Positions 34,200-41,535 of a stretch of 41,535 nt of DNA are shown in pieces. The notes beneath the pieces were generated by a model. It saw only the letters and a program-made list of their open reading frames with translations, did not search any database and was not told the origin of the DNA. How positions within the stretch are numbered: position 1 is the stretch's first letter; each line of letters starts with the position of its first letter. A program made the translations under genes and the position numbers. Source of the stretch: Clostridium puniceum (lineage in GTDB: Bacteria; Bacillota; Clostridia; Clostridiales; Clostridiaceae); assembly GCF_002006345.1 (NCBI RefSeq), contig NZ_LZZM01000195.1:1-41535 (forward strand), written 5' to 3'.

Positions 34200-35309
34200 A
34201 TGCGATTAATTCCTATTGAATGTATTAGAGAAAACTCATTATTGGGTAAAAATATATATACTTCTGATGGTCGCTGCTTACTTAAGGCTGGTGTTGTCTT
34301 AACGGATGTTATGTTAAAAAGAATTAAAGAATTGCAAATTTTTTCTCTATACATAATTGATGAATATAGTTCTTATGAAATTGAAGACATTATAAAACCA
34401 GAGTTAAGACAAAAATCTATTTCTGTAATTAAAGAAACATTTTCTGACATACAACGAATATCATCCGTACATAATTTTGAAAAACGTAGTATTAATCAAT
34501 ATAGTAAACAAGAGAAAAAATATTTTAAATCAATTAACACAATAGCTGAAGAATTATTAGAGAGTGTTTTGTCTAACAAAAATGTATTACTCTCTTTAGT
34601 AGATATAAAAAGTATGGACAATTACACCTATTCTCATTGTGTTAATGTTGCTGTAATATCCATTGTCCTTGGTATTAGTCTAAACCTTCCCAAGAGAGAT
34701 TTAACATATCTTTGCATTGGCGCATTAATTCATGATATTGGGAAATCATTTATTCCAACTGAAGTTCTTCAAAAACCTGACAATTTAACACTTGAAGAAT
34801 TTGAAATAATAAAAAAGCACCCTAAACGAGGTTATGACTTTTTAGGAAACTTCTTTAACTTGAGTTCTCATATTAAATTAATAGTTTTACAACATCATGA
34901 GAGATTTGATGGATTAGGTTATCCTAATGGACTTTTAGGTGATGAGATTAGTTATCTAACTAAAATAGTAACCATTGCAGATGTTTATGATGCTCTAACT
35001 TCCGACAGACCATATAAGAGAGCTATGTGTCCAAGTGATGCCCTAGAATATTTAATGTCTAATTCTGGTACGCGATTTGATTATGATATGATTAATGTAT
35101 TTTGTAAAATTGTTATACCTTTTCCTCAAGGAACAATTGTAAGCCTTAGTAATGGTGATGTAGGCATAGTAGAAGAGACTTTTCCAAACTTCCCATTAAG
35201 ACCAATTGTTAAAATAGTTAAAAGTGACCGCAAAAGTAACATTGGTTCAAAAGTTAATTTAATAGATACTCTTTCAGTTGTTATTTCTAAAGTACAATAT
35301 GAAATATAA
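34200..35309 (+). CDS. HD-GYP domain phosphodiesterase
   Basis: A 369-residue protein with an N-terminal region of about 130 residues and an HD-GYP domain, which degrades cyclic di-GMP. Metal and signature residues are H146 (TYSHCVNVAV), HD at 178-179 (ALIHDIGK), HH at 232-233 (LQHHERFDGLGYP) and GYP at 240-242. The tail after about residue 300 is a short beta-rich extension often seen in this family. GAGGTAATTACT precedes the ATG. No GGDEF partner is nearby, so the link to a specific pathway (motility, biofilm, sporulation) is open. Confidence 0.9.
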   Translation: MRLIPIECIRENSLLGKNIYTSDGRCLLKAGVVLTDVMLKRIKELQIFSLYIIDEYSSYEIEDIIKPELRQKSISVIKETFSDIQRISSVHNFEKRSINQYSKQEKKYFKSINTIAEELLESVLSNKNVLLSLVDIKSMDNYTYSHCVNVAVISIVLGISLNLPKRDLTYLCIGALIHDIGKSFIPTEVLQKPDNLTLEEFEIIKKHPKRGYDFLGNFFNLSSHIKLIVLQHHERFDGLGYPNGLLGDEISYLTKIVTIADVYDALTSDRPYKRAMCPSDALEYLMSNSGTRFDYDMINVFCKIVIPFPQGTIVSLSNGDVGIVEETFPNFPLRPIVKIVKSDRKSNIGSKVNLIDTLSVVISKVQYEI

Positions 35310-35345
35310 AATAAGTTGCTAAATTTCCAGGTAACTTATTTTTAT
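35308..35345 (+). terminator. Terminator after the HD-GYP gene
   Basis: AAATAAGTT (35309-35317) pairs with AACTTATTT (35333-35341), followed by more T; the stop codon touches the left arm. Confidence 0.75.
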
Positions 35346-35498
35346 TTTTATCAATATGTAAGTTTAATTAATTTATTACATTAAATTTATGTAAAATAAG
35401 CATATAAAGTATACATATACATTGCAATAAAAAATCTACATTACAAACAATGAATCAACCAAGTACAAATTTTATGAAAGACTGTTTTTTAACATATA

Positions 35499-35735
35499 CT
35501 AATTTATTCTCTTTCTTTTATTCACAAAAGGATTCAAATTTGCAAGTTCTTCTGCTTCTTCAAAACTTCTAGCTCTAAATACTAAAGTCCATCCATTCCT
35601 ATCATATTTACCTGCACACATTATATATTTATCTTGTCGACCTACATAATTTCCTTGTCTATCTATTATCAAGCTTCTAATATTATCTACATTCTTACAG
35701 TTTACTTTTACAAAAAAATTGCCTACATCTTTCAT
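35499..35735 (-). CDS. Small hypothetical protein
   Basis: A 78-residue soluble protein rich in charged residues, with a middle part DRQGNYVGRQDKYIMCAGKY and a tail WTLVFRARSFEEAEELANLN. The alternating pattern suggests a small alpha-beta fold. AGGGGG lies about ten bases before the ATG, supporting a real gene. No function or family is recognised. It is monocistronic, between the HD-GYP gene and carB. Confidence 0.7.
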   Translation of the reverse strand: MKDVGNFFVKVNCKNVDNIRSLIIDRQGNYVGRQDKYIMCAGKYDRNGWTLVFRARSFEEAEELANLNPFVNKRKRIN

Positions 35736-35823
35736 AATATGATCCCCCTATCAAACATACGTTCATTGATTACATTATATAGAACACTTGTTTGCTTGTC
35801 AATAATATATGTGAATTTTGTAG

Positions 35824-35852
35824 AAAAAAATAGAAGGGACAAATCCCTTCTA
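35824..35852 (-). terminator. Terminator after carB
   Basis: TAGAAGGG (35831-35838) pairs with CCCTTCTA (35845-35852); on the minus strand seven T follow. Confidence 0.9.
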
Positions 35853-35862
35853 TTAAATAAAC

Positions 35863-38800
35863 TTATTGAGCTGCTATATCAAATACTTCTAAATCTCTAT
35901 TCTCATCAAGTTTTTCAATTTCTACATCAGCAATTGCTCTTAATGTGTCTAATGCAGTTATTACACCTACATTTCTTTCAACTGCAGCTCTTCTTATTAA
36001 GAAACCATCTCTATTTGAATCATTTCCCTTAGTTGGAGTATTTACAACTAAATCTACTTCTCTATTTTTAACTATATCTAAAATATTTGGTTCTTCTTCA
36101 TCAATCTTTCTGATTTCTTCTACATCTATACCCGCTTCTCTCAATAATACACAAGTTCCTGTAGTTGCAACAAATTTATATCCAACTGCCGCAAGTTCTT
36201 TTGCTATAGGTAAAAATTCTGCTTTATCATGCTTATTTATTGTTGCTAATATTTTTCCTTTTTCCTTTGATGGATACATATTAGCTCCAACAAATCCTTT
36301 GTAAAGTGCTTCTTTAATATTTCTACCTACACCTAAAACTTCTCCTGTAGATCTCATTTCTGGTCCTAAGCATACTTCAACATTAGGCAATTTTTGAGTT
36401 GAAAATACTGGAACCTTAACTGATACTAATTTAGGTTCTTTATATACATCTATTCCATAACCTAAATCTGTTAATTTAGCTCCAAGCATTACTTGTGTAG
36501 CTAAATCTACTATCGGAACTCCACTTACTTTACTTATATAAGGTACTGTTCTTGATGCTCTTGGATTAACTTCAATTACATACAATTGTCCTTCAAATTC
36601 TATAAATTGAATATTTATCATTCCTTTTATTCCAATTGCTAAAGCTAACTTTTTAGTATAATCCAAAACATCAGTCTTTATCTTATCGGATATATTTTGA
36701 CTCGGATACATAGTCACACTGTCACCAGAGTGAACTCCAGCTCTTTCTAAATGTTCCATAATACCTGGTATTAATATATTTTCTCCATCTGATATAGCAT
36801 CTACTTCTATTTCTCTGCCCATTAAGTATTTATCTATAAGAATTGGATTTTTCTTATCTTTAGCAAAAGCATTTTCTAAGTAATATGTTAACTCTTCTTC
36901 ATCATGAGTTATCTCCATACCTTGACCACCAATTACATATGAAGGTCTAACAAGAACCGGAAATTTTAATCTTCTAGCTTCTTCCAAGCCTTCTTCTACT
37001 GACCAAATTCCCTTTCCTTTTGGTCTTGATATTTCTAGTCTTTCTAATAATTCATCAAACTTTTCTCTATCTTCAGCCATATCTATTTGATCTGCAGTAG
37101 TTCCAAGTGTTACAATATTTTTTTCTTTTAAGAAATTAGCAAGCTTAATTGCTGTTTGCCCACCAAATTGAAGTATTACACCATCTGGCTTTTCTTTTTC
37201 AATTATATTTAAAACATCTTCTTCTGTTAGTGGTTCAAAGTATAGTTTATCAGACACATCAAAGTCTGTACTTACTGTTTCTGGGTTATTGTTAACTATA
37301 ATAGTTTCAATTCCTAATTTCTTTAATGCTTTTACACAATGTACTGAAGCATAGTCAAACTCAATTCCTTGACCTATTCTTATTGGACCTGATCCTATAA
37401 CTATAACTTTCTTATTATTTGATACTTCAACTTCATCATATTGTTCATAAGTTGAATAATAATAAGGTGATAATGCTTCGAATTCTCCACCACAAGTATC
37501 AACCATTTTGTATGAAGGCTTTACATTCCAGATATCTCTTAATCTATAAATATCATCAGGGCTAACCTTTAACATATCTGCGATAGCTTTATCTGAAAAT
37601 CCTTTTTTCTTTAAGTTATGTAACCATTCTTTGTCTAAATCTTCAATCTTGCTAAGTTTTAATCTTTGTTCTTCTTCAACTATCCACTTAATTTTTTCTA
37701 AGAAGAACATATCAATACCTGTAATTTTGTTTATTCTATCTATCATATAGTCTCTTCTTATCATCTCAGATAGTGCGAATATTCTTTCATCATCTGGTTT
37801 CATTACTATATCTTTTAAATCTGTAATACTATATTCCTTGAATTTCTTATGATCTAAAGAATATTTTCCTATTTCTAAACTTCTAATACCTTTTAAAAAT
37901 GCTTGCTCAAAGTTAGCTCCGATGGCCATAATTTCACCAGTAGCCATCATTTTAGTTCCTAATTGTCTATCTGCACCAAAGAATTTATCAAAAGGCCATT
38001 TTGGTATTTTGACTACAACATAGTCTAATGTAGGTTCAAAACATGCATAAGTCTTTTGAGTTACTGCATTTTTTATTTCATCTAATCCATATCCAAGCGC
38101 AATTTTAGCTGCAAGCTTTGCAATAGGATATCCTGTTGCTTTTGATGCTAAAGCTGAACTTCTTGAAACTCTAGGATTGATTTCTATAACTGCATATTCA
38201 AAAGAATTTGGATTTAATGAAAATTGTACGTTACATCCACCTTCAATTCCAACTGCATTTATTATATTTATTGATGCTGTCCTTAGCATTTGATATTCTT
38301 TATCTGAAAGAGTTTGCGATGGTGCAACCACTATGCTGTCACCAGTATGTATACCAACAGGATCTATATTTTCCATGTTACATACAGTAATACAGTTTCC
38401 ATAAGAATCTCTCATTACTTCGTACTCTACTTCTTTCCATCCCTTAACACTCTTTTCAAGTAAAACTTGACCAATTGTACTTAATTGAAGTCCTAGTTTT
38501 AAGATAGTTTCAAGTTCTTCCTCATTATTAGCTATACCGCCACCTGAACCGCCTAGCGTGTATGCTGGTCTAACTATAACTGGATATCCGATTTTACTTG
38601 CAAAATCCATCCCAGCTTTTAAATCAGTTACTATTTCACTCTTTATAACTGGTTCTCCAATTTTATTCATCATATTTCTAAATAATTCTCTATCTTCACC
38701 TTCTTTAATAGATGCAATAGATGTTCCGATTACTTTTACATTATATTTTTCTAATATACCAGAATCATGTAATTCTACAGCAAGGTTAAGTCCTGTTTGC

Positions 38801-39075
38801 CCTCCCATTCCTGCAAGTAAACTATCTGGTCTTTCCTTAGCAATAACTTTTTCAACAAATTCTAAGGTTAATGGCTCTAAATAAACCTTATCTGCAACTT
38901 CTTTATCTGTCATTATTGTCGCAGGATTTGAATTTACAAGTACAACTTCTATCCCCTCTGATTTTAATGCTTCACAAGCTTGAGTTCCTGAGTAATCAAA
39001 TTCTGCTGCTTGACCTATGACTATTGGGCCTGATCCTATAACTAAAACCTTTTTTATATCTTTATTTAATGGCAT
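35863..39075 (-). CDS. carB: Carbamoyl-phosphate synthase large subunit
   Basis: A 1070-residue enzyme, the usual length, with two homologous ATP-grasp halves: the first opens [23 protein letters not shown] (split as [14 protein letters not shown] and [11 protein letters not shown]), the second [20 protein letters not shown]. The C-terminal MGS-like allosteric domain ([19 protein letters not shown] and after) binds effectors such as UMP. It uses ammonia from CarA, bicarbonate and two ATP for arginine and pyrimidine synthesis. AGGAGG precedes the ATG, 13 bases after the carA stop. PyrR control from the shared leader is expected. Confidence 0.97.
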   Translation of the reverse strand: MPLNKDIKKVLVIGSGPIVIGQAAEFDYSGTQACEALKSEGIEVVLVNSNPATIMTDKEVADKVYLEPLTLEFVEKVIAKERPDSLLAGMGGQTGLNLAVELHDSGILEKYNVKVIGTSIASIKEGEDRELFRNMMNKIGEPVIKSEIVTDLKAGMDFASKIGYPVIVRPAYTLGGSGGGIANNEEELETILKLGLQLSTIGQVLLEKSVKGWKEVEYEVMRDSYGNCITVCNMENIDPVGIHTGDSIVVAPSQTLSDKEYQMLRTASINIINAVGIEGGCNVQFSLNPNSFEYAVIEINPRVSRSSALASKATGYPIAKLAAKIALGYGLDEIKNAVTQKTYACFEPTLDYVVVKIPKWPFDKFFGADRQLGTKMMATGEIMAIGANFEQAFLKGIRSLEIGKYSLDHKKFKEYSITDLKDIVMKPDDERIFALSEMIRRDYMIDRINKITGIDMFFLEKIKWIVEEEQRLKLSKIEDLDKEWLHNLKKKGFSDKAIADMLKVSPDDIYRLRDIWNVKPSYKMVDTCGGEFEALSPYYYSTYEQYDEVEVSNNKKVIVIGSGPIRIGQGIEFDYASVHCVKALKKLGIETIIVNNNPETVSTDFDVSDKLYFEPLTEEDVLNIIEKEKPDGVILQFGGQTAIKLANFLKEKNIVTLGTTADQIDMAEDREKFDELLERLEISRPKGKGIWSVEEGLEEARRLKFPVLVRPSYVIGGQGMEITHDEEELTYYLENAFAKDKKNPILIDKYLMGREIEVDAISDGENILIPGIMEHLERAGVHSGDSVTMYPSQNISDKIKTDVLDYTKKLALAIGIKGMINIQFIEFEGQLYVIEVNPRASRTVPYISKVSGVPIVDLATQVMLGAKLTDLGYGIDVYKEPKLVSVKVPVFSTQKLPNVEVCLGPEMRSTGEVLGVGRNIKEALYKGFVGANMYPSKEKGKILATINKHDKAEFLPIAKELAAVGYKFVATTGTCVLLREAGIDVEEIRKIDEEEPNILDIVKNREVDLVVNTPTKGNDSNRDGFLIRRAAVERNVGVITALDTLRAIADVEIEKLDENRDLEVFDIAAQ

Positions 39076-39088
39076 TTAACGTAACCTC

Positions 39089-40138
39089 CTATAGTGCATA
39101 TTCTAAAAATTTATCAAATATATATTCACTGTCATTTGGACCTGCTGATGCTTCTGGATGGAATTGAACTGAATATATCGGCAAATTCTTATGTTTCATT
39201 CCTTCTACAGTTCCATCATTTATATTTACATGAGTAACTTCCATATCATCTGGTAATTTTTCAACCACATAACCATGGTTTTGAGAAGTTATATGAACAA
39301 TATTAGCTTCTAGATCTTTAACTGGGTGATTACATCCTCTATGACCAAACTTTAACTTGTTAGTTTTACCACCTAATGCTAATCCTAATAATTGATGCCC
39401 TAAGCAAATACCTGTAATCGGCTTTTTGCCAACTAATTTCTTTATATTTTCTATAGCAAAATCCAAATCTTCTGGATCCCCAGGTCCATTAGATAAAAAT
39501 ACTAAGTCTGGATTTGCACTTAAAACTTCTTCCGCTGTTGCAGTTGCTGGGAATACTGTTAATTTACAATTTCTCTTTTTAAAGTTTCTTATTATATTAG
39601 TTTTTATACCAAAATCCATAACTGCTATATGCTTTCCAGTACCTTCAACTGTATAAGAAGTATCTGTTGTAACAGTCTTCACTGCTTGCTTAGTTGAAAA
39701 ACCTGCTAATTTTTCTTTAACATATTCATCATCAACCTCTTCAAGTGCAATTATACCTCTCATTGTTCCACTATTTCTTAAAACCTTAGTTAATGCTCGT
39801 GTATCTATTCCTTCTAATCCAAGAACCTTTCCTTGCTTTAAAAAATCTTCAAGACCTAATTCACATCTGAAATTACTTGGTAAGCTGCATTTTTCTCTTA
39901 CAATAAAACCTCTTACTTTAATTGAGTCTGATTCCATATCGTCAAGATTAATTCCATAGTTACCTATTAAAGGATAAGTCATAGTTACTATTTGTCCGTA
40001 ATAAGATGGATCTGTAAGTACCTCTTGATAACCTGTCATACCAGTTGTGAATACAACTTCTCCAACGCTTTCTTTTAGGTAACCAAAAGCTTTACCTTCA
40101 AAAACCATGCCATTTTCTAATATAAGCTTTGCCTTCAT
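39089..40138 (-). CDS. carA: Carbamoyl-phosphate synthase small subunit
   Basis: A 349-residue glutaminase subunit. The class I amidotransferase triad is visible: Cys in ITGICLGHQLLGLALGG, then His and Glu in QFHPEASAGP. The N-terminal half (FEGKAFGYLKESVGEVVFTTGM) is typical of CarA. The ATG at 40138 is chosen because AGGAGG precedes it and MKAKLILENGMVFEG aligns with the family; the frame continues 22 codons upstream without a ribosome binding site. It is first in carA-carB and sits behind a PyrR-type attenuator. Confidence 0.97.
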   Translation of the reverse strand: MKAKLILENGMVFEGKAFGYLKESVGEVVFTTGMTGYQEVLTDPSYYGQIVTMTYPLIGNYGINLDDMESDSIKVRGFIVREKCSLPSNFRCELGLEDFLKQGKVLGLEGIDTRALTKVLRNSGTMRGIIALEEVDDEYVKEKLAGFSTKQAVKTVTTDTSYTVEGTGKHIAVMDFGIKTNIIRNFKKRNCKLTVFPATATAEEVLSANPDLVFLSNGPGDPEDLDFAIENIKKLVGKKPITGICLGHQLLGLALGGKTNKLKFGHRGCNHPVKDLEANIVHITSQNHGYVVEKLPDDMEVTHVNINDGTVEGMKHKNLPIYSVQFHPEASAGPNDSEYIFDKFLEYAL

Positions 40139-40196
40139 ATTCAAGCCTCCTACAAATATATTTTTGCTAAAACTACACCTTATGAATCTTTTTGTG

Positions 40197-40250
40197 TAAA
40201 ACAAAAGGATAATAAAGAGACTTCAGTAAAACTGCTCTCTTCACTATCCT
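40197..40250 (-). terminator. Attenuator terminator of the carAB leader
   Basis: On the minus strand AGGATA and AAGAGA pair with TCTCTT and TATCCT, then TTTTGTTTT follows, 60 bases before the carA start. It is placed to stop transcription when PyrR is bound upstream. Confidence 0.85.
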
Positions 40251-40334
40251 GTGATACCTTACAAAATATTGACTTCAAAAAATAAGCTATGAAATTTATC
40301 ATTTTGCTTTCAAAATCATAGTTATGCTCCCTTT

Positions 40335-40352
40335 TTGGCCTCACAGGACCAA
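40335..40352 (-). promoter_or_regulatory. PyrR-binding loop in the carAB leader
   Basis: The minus strand reads TTGGTCCTGTGAGGCCAA, a hairpin close to the PyrR consensus (GTCC-n-G-n-GAGG-C). UMP-bound PyrR would stabilise this anti-antiterminator and favour the terminator downstream. The pyrR gene is not in the window. Confidence 0.8.
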
Positions 40353-40395
40353 GTTAAAGTGTATCTTAACTTTTTTAATTTTTCTCTTTCTAATT

Positions 40396-40424
40396 ATTCT
40401 AGTTGATAGAACATACTATGTCAA
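40396..40424 (-). promoter_or_regulatory. Promoter of carAB
   Basis: On the minus strand a perfect TTGACA (40424-40419) and TAGAAT (40401-40396) are 17 bases apart, giving a leader of about 250 bases. Confidence 0.75.
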
Positions 40425-40588
40425 GATAAATTAAGGATAGTTTATTTAATTCTTTTTATTTTAATCTCATTGCATTCATATTATTCTAAATATTCATTCA
40501 TATACCATATTATCATATAAACACGATAATATAAAGCATAAAAATTCATTTTTATGAATTTTTATTCACTACCTATTTTACCTACTTT

Positions 40589-41368
40589 TTAACTATTACT
40601 TTTTAATATTATCTTTCTACTCAATGAACGAGGAATTAATTTATTTGCTAAAACTAACATTTTATTCTTATATCCTGGAATTATTATTGCTTTTCCTCTA
40701 AAAAAGTCTACGTAAGCTTCTTCTGCAACCTTATTAGCATCCATTAAATATTTTTTGGCCTTCTCTGATTTTCTAATTCCTGCCTTTTGTTGAAATGATG
40801 TTTTTACTGGTCCTGGGCAAAGACAACTTACTCTTATTCCAAATTCTTTTACTTCATCATGAAGTGCTTCTGTTAATGATAATACATAAGCTTTACTAGA
40901 ATAATACATTGCCATCTTTGGACCTCCAATAAAAGCAGCTGTTGATGCTACATTTAAAATCCCACCATTTTTTCTTTTAATCATTTTATTTAAAAAGTAT
41001 TTAGTAAGATTAGTTAATGCAATAATATTTATATTTATTAATTTTTCTTCAAATCCATCCTCTGATTCATTAAACAGTCCAAAACTTCCAATGCCAGCAT
41101 TATTTATTAAATTATCAACAATTAAATTTTTTTCTTCCACAGTTCTTATTATTTTTTCACAAGCTTTATCCATAGATAAATCTAATTGTATTGTTTCCAC
41201 AGATATTTCATATTTTTTCTGAAATTCACTTTTAATTATTTCTAGCTTAGTTTGATTTCTAGCTATAATAATTAAATTATGTTTATGATCTGCAAAAAGT
41301 TTTGCTAATTCTAGTCCAATACCTTCTGTCCCACCAGTTATCATTGTATATATACTTGATTTCTTCAT
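40589..41368 (-). CDS. Short-chain dehydrogenase/reductase
   Basis: A 259-residue classical SDR. The cofactor loop is TGGTEGIG near the start, NNAG follows in the middle, and the catalytic Ser, Tyr and Lys lie in VASTAAFIGG and YYSSKAY. The tail has CPGPVKTSF. The basic residue after the glycine loop (ARNQTK) suggests NADP. The start is uncertain: the ATG at 41368 gives the usual N-terminus but a weak ribosome binding site; a GTG at 41386 would add six residues. Substrate is unknown. It is monocistronic. Confidence 0.9.
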   Translation of the reverse strand: MKKSSIYTMITGGTEGIGLELAKLFADHKHNLIIIARNQTKLEIIKSEFQKKYEISVETIQLDLSMDKACEKIIRTVEEKNLIVDNLINNAGIGSFGLFNESEDGFEEKLININIIALTNLTKYFLNKMIKRKNGGILNVASTAAFIGGPKMAMYYSSKAYVLSLTEALHDEVKEFGIRVSCLCPGPVKTSFQQKAGIRKSEKAKKYLMDANKVAEEAYVDFFRGKAIIIPGYKNKMLVLANKLIPRSLSRKIILKSNS

Positions 41369-41450
41369 TTCTTCATTTCCAATCACTTTTCTTATTTATT
41401 TATCATTATTAGGTTGTTGAGTAAACAAAATTTGTAAAAAATAAATAAGC

Positions 41451-41509
41451 CATTCCTTTGTGGTATAATAATTTCGCTAAAAATCCAAATACATCACATA
41501 AGGAATGAC
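41451..41509 (+). repeat. Imperfect inverted repeat before the right-edge gene
   Basis: CATTCCTTTGTG (41451-41462) recurs inverted as CACATAAGGAATG (41496-41508) with one extra base. A TATAAT (41464-41469) lies between. It could be the end of an insertion sequence or an operator for the gene starting at 41516. Confidence 0.45.
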
Positions 41510-41515
41510 TTAAAT

Positions 41516-41535
41516 ATGATTATATCACCAAAGGT
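41516..41535 (+). CDS. First codons of a truncated gene at the window edge
   Basis: An ATG at 41516 opens a frame MIISPK that runs off the window. AAGGA lies 11 bases upstream and a TATAAT further up. Six codons are too few to name it; the flanking inverted repeat hints at a transposase. Confidence 0.3.

Noticed and set aside
40139..40204. N-terminal extension of carA
   Set aside because: It overlaps the PyrR leader terminator region and lacks a ribosome binding site; the ATG at 40138 has AGGAGG.

Overview
The window looks like a chromosomal segment of a low-G+C, spore-forming Firmicute, most likely Clostridium sensu stricto. The DNA is very AT-rich, ribosome binding sites are strong GGAGG types, spmA/spmB are present, aminoacyl-tRNA synthetase genes carry T-box leaders, carAB has a PyrR-type leader, and a subtilase resembling clostridial Csp proteases is encoded. 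Species cannot be fixed from sequence alone. No tRNA, rRNA or CRISPR array was seen. Both edges are cut through genes; the left one is probably a transposase.

Layout. 1-380: 5' end of a putative IS630-type transposase, then an intergenic stretch with a candidate small RNA. 377-5573 (minus): T-box-controlled metG, an M24B aminopeptidase, and spmA-spmB. 5817-9761: a small coiled-coil protein, a marR-MATE efflux operon with a palindromic operator, and a divergent Rrf2 regulator/NAD(P)-binding oxidoreductase pair sharing overlapping promoters. 9921-14760 (minus): a CcpA/RegA-like LacI regulator and T-box-controlled ileS. 15107-17127 (plus): a tandemly duplicated cluster of three small zinc-ribbon membrane proteins and two DUF2085 membrane proteins of unknown function, facing a two-component system (17257-19359). 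19670-19882: a Bfd-like 2Fe-2S protein behind a large dyad. 20057-23410 (minus): a Ugp-type ABC importer (two permeases and a lipoprotein) followed by the decayed remnant of its usual partner, a glycerophosphodiester phosphodiesterase. 23791-28943: ComB-like phosphatase, two radical SAM proteins, a YkvI-like membrane protein and a second MarR regulator. 29128-33722 (minus): a subtilisin-like protease, an XRE regulator with a LexA-like tail coupled to a DUF3783 protein, cyclophilin and murI. 33730-33910: an unexplained structured non-coding stretch. 34200-35735: HD-GYP phosphodiesterase and a small hypothetical protein. 35863-40425 (minus): carA-carB with a PyrR attenuator. 40589-41368: a short-chain dehydrogenase. 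41516-41535: the first codons of another gene.

Most of the window is housekeeping. The parts least explained by known biology are the zinc-ribbon/DUF2085 cluster, the candidate small RNA at about 286-378, the structured element at about 33730-33910, and several strong dyads that look like operators. The Ugp remnant and the periodic TTAA repeats in front of its operon suggest a phosphate-linked uptake system that has lost its hydrolase.
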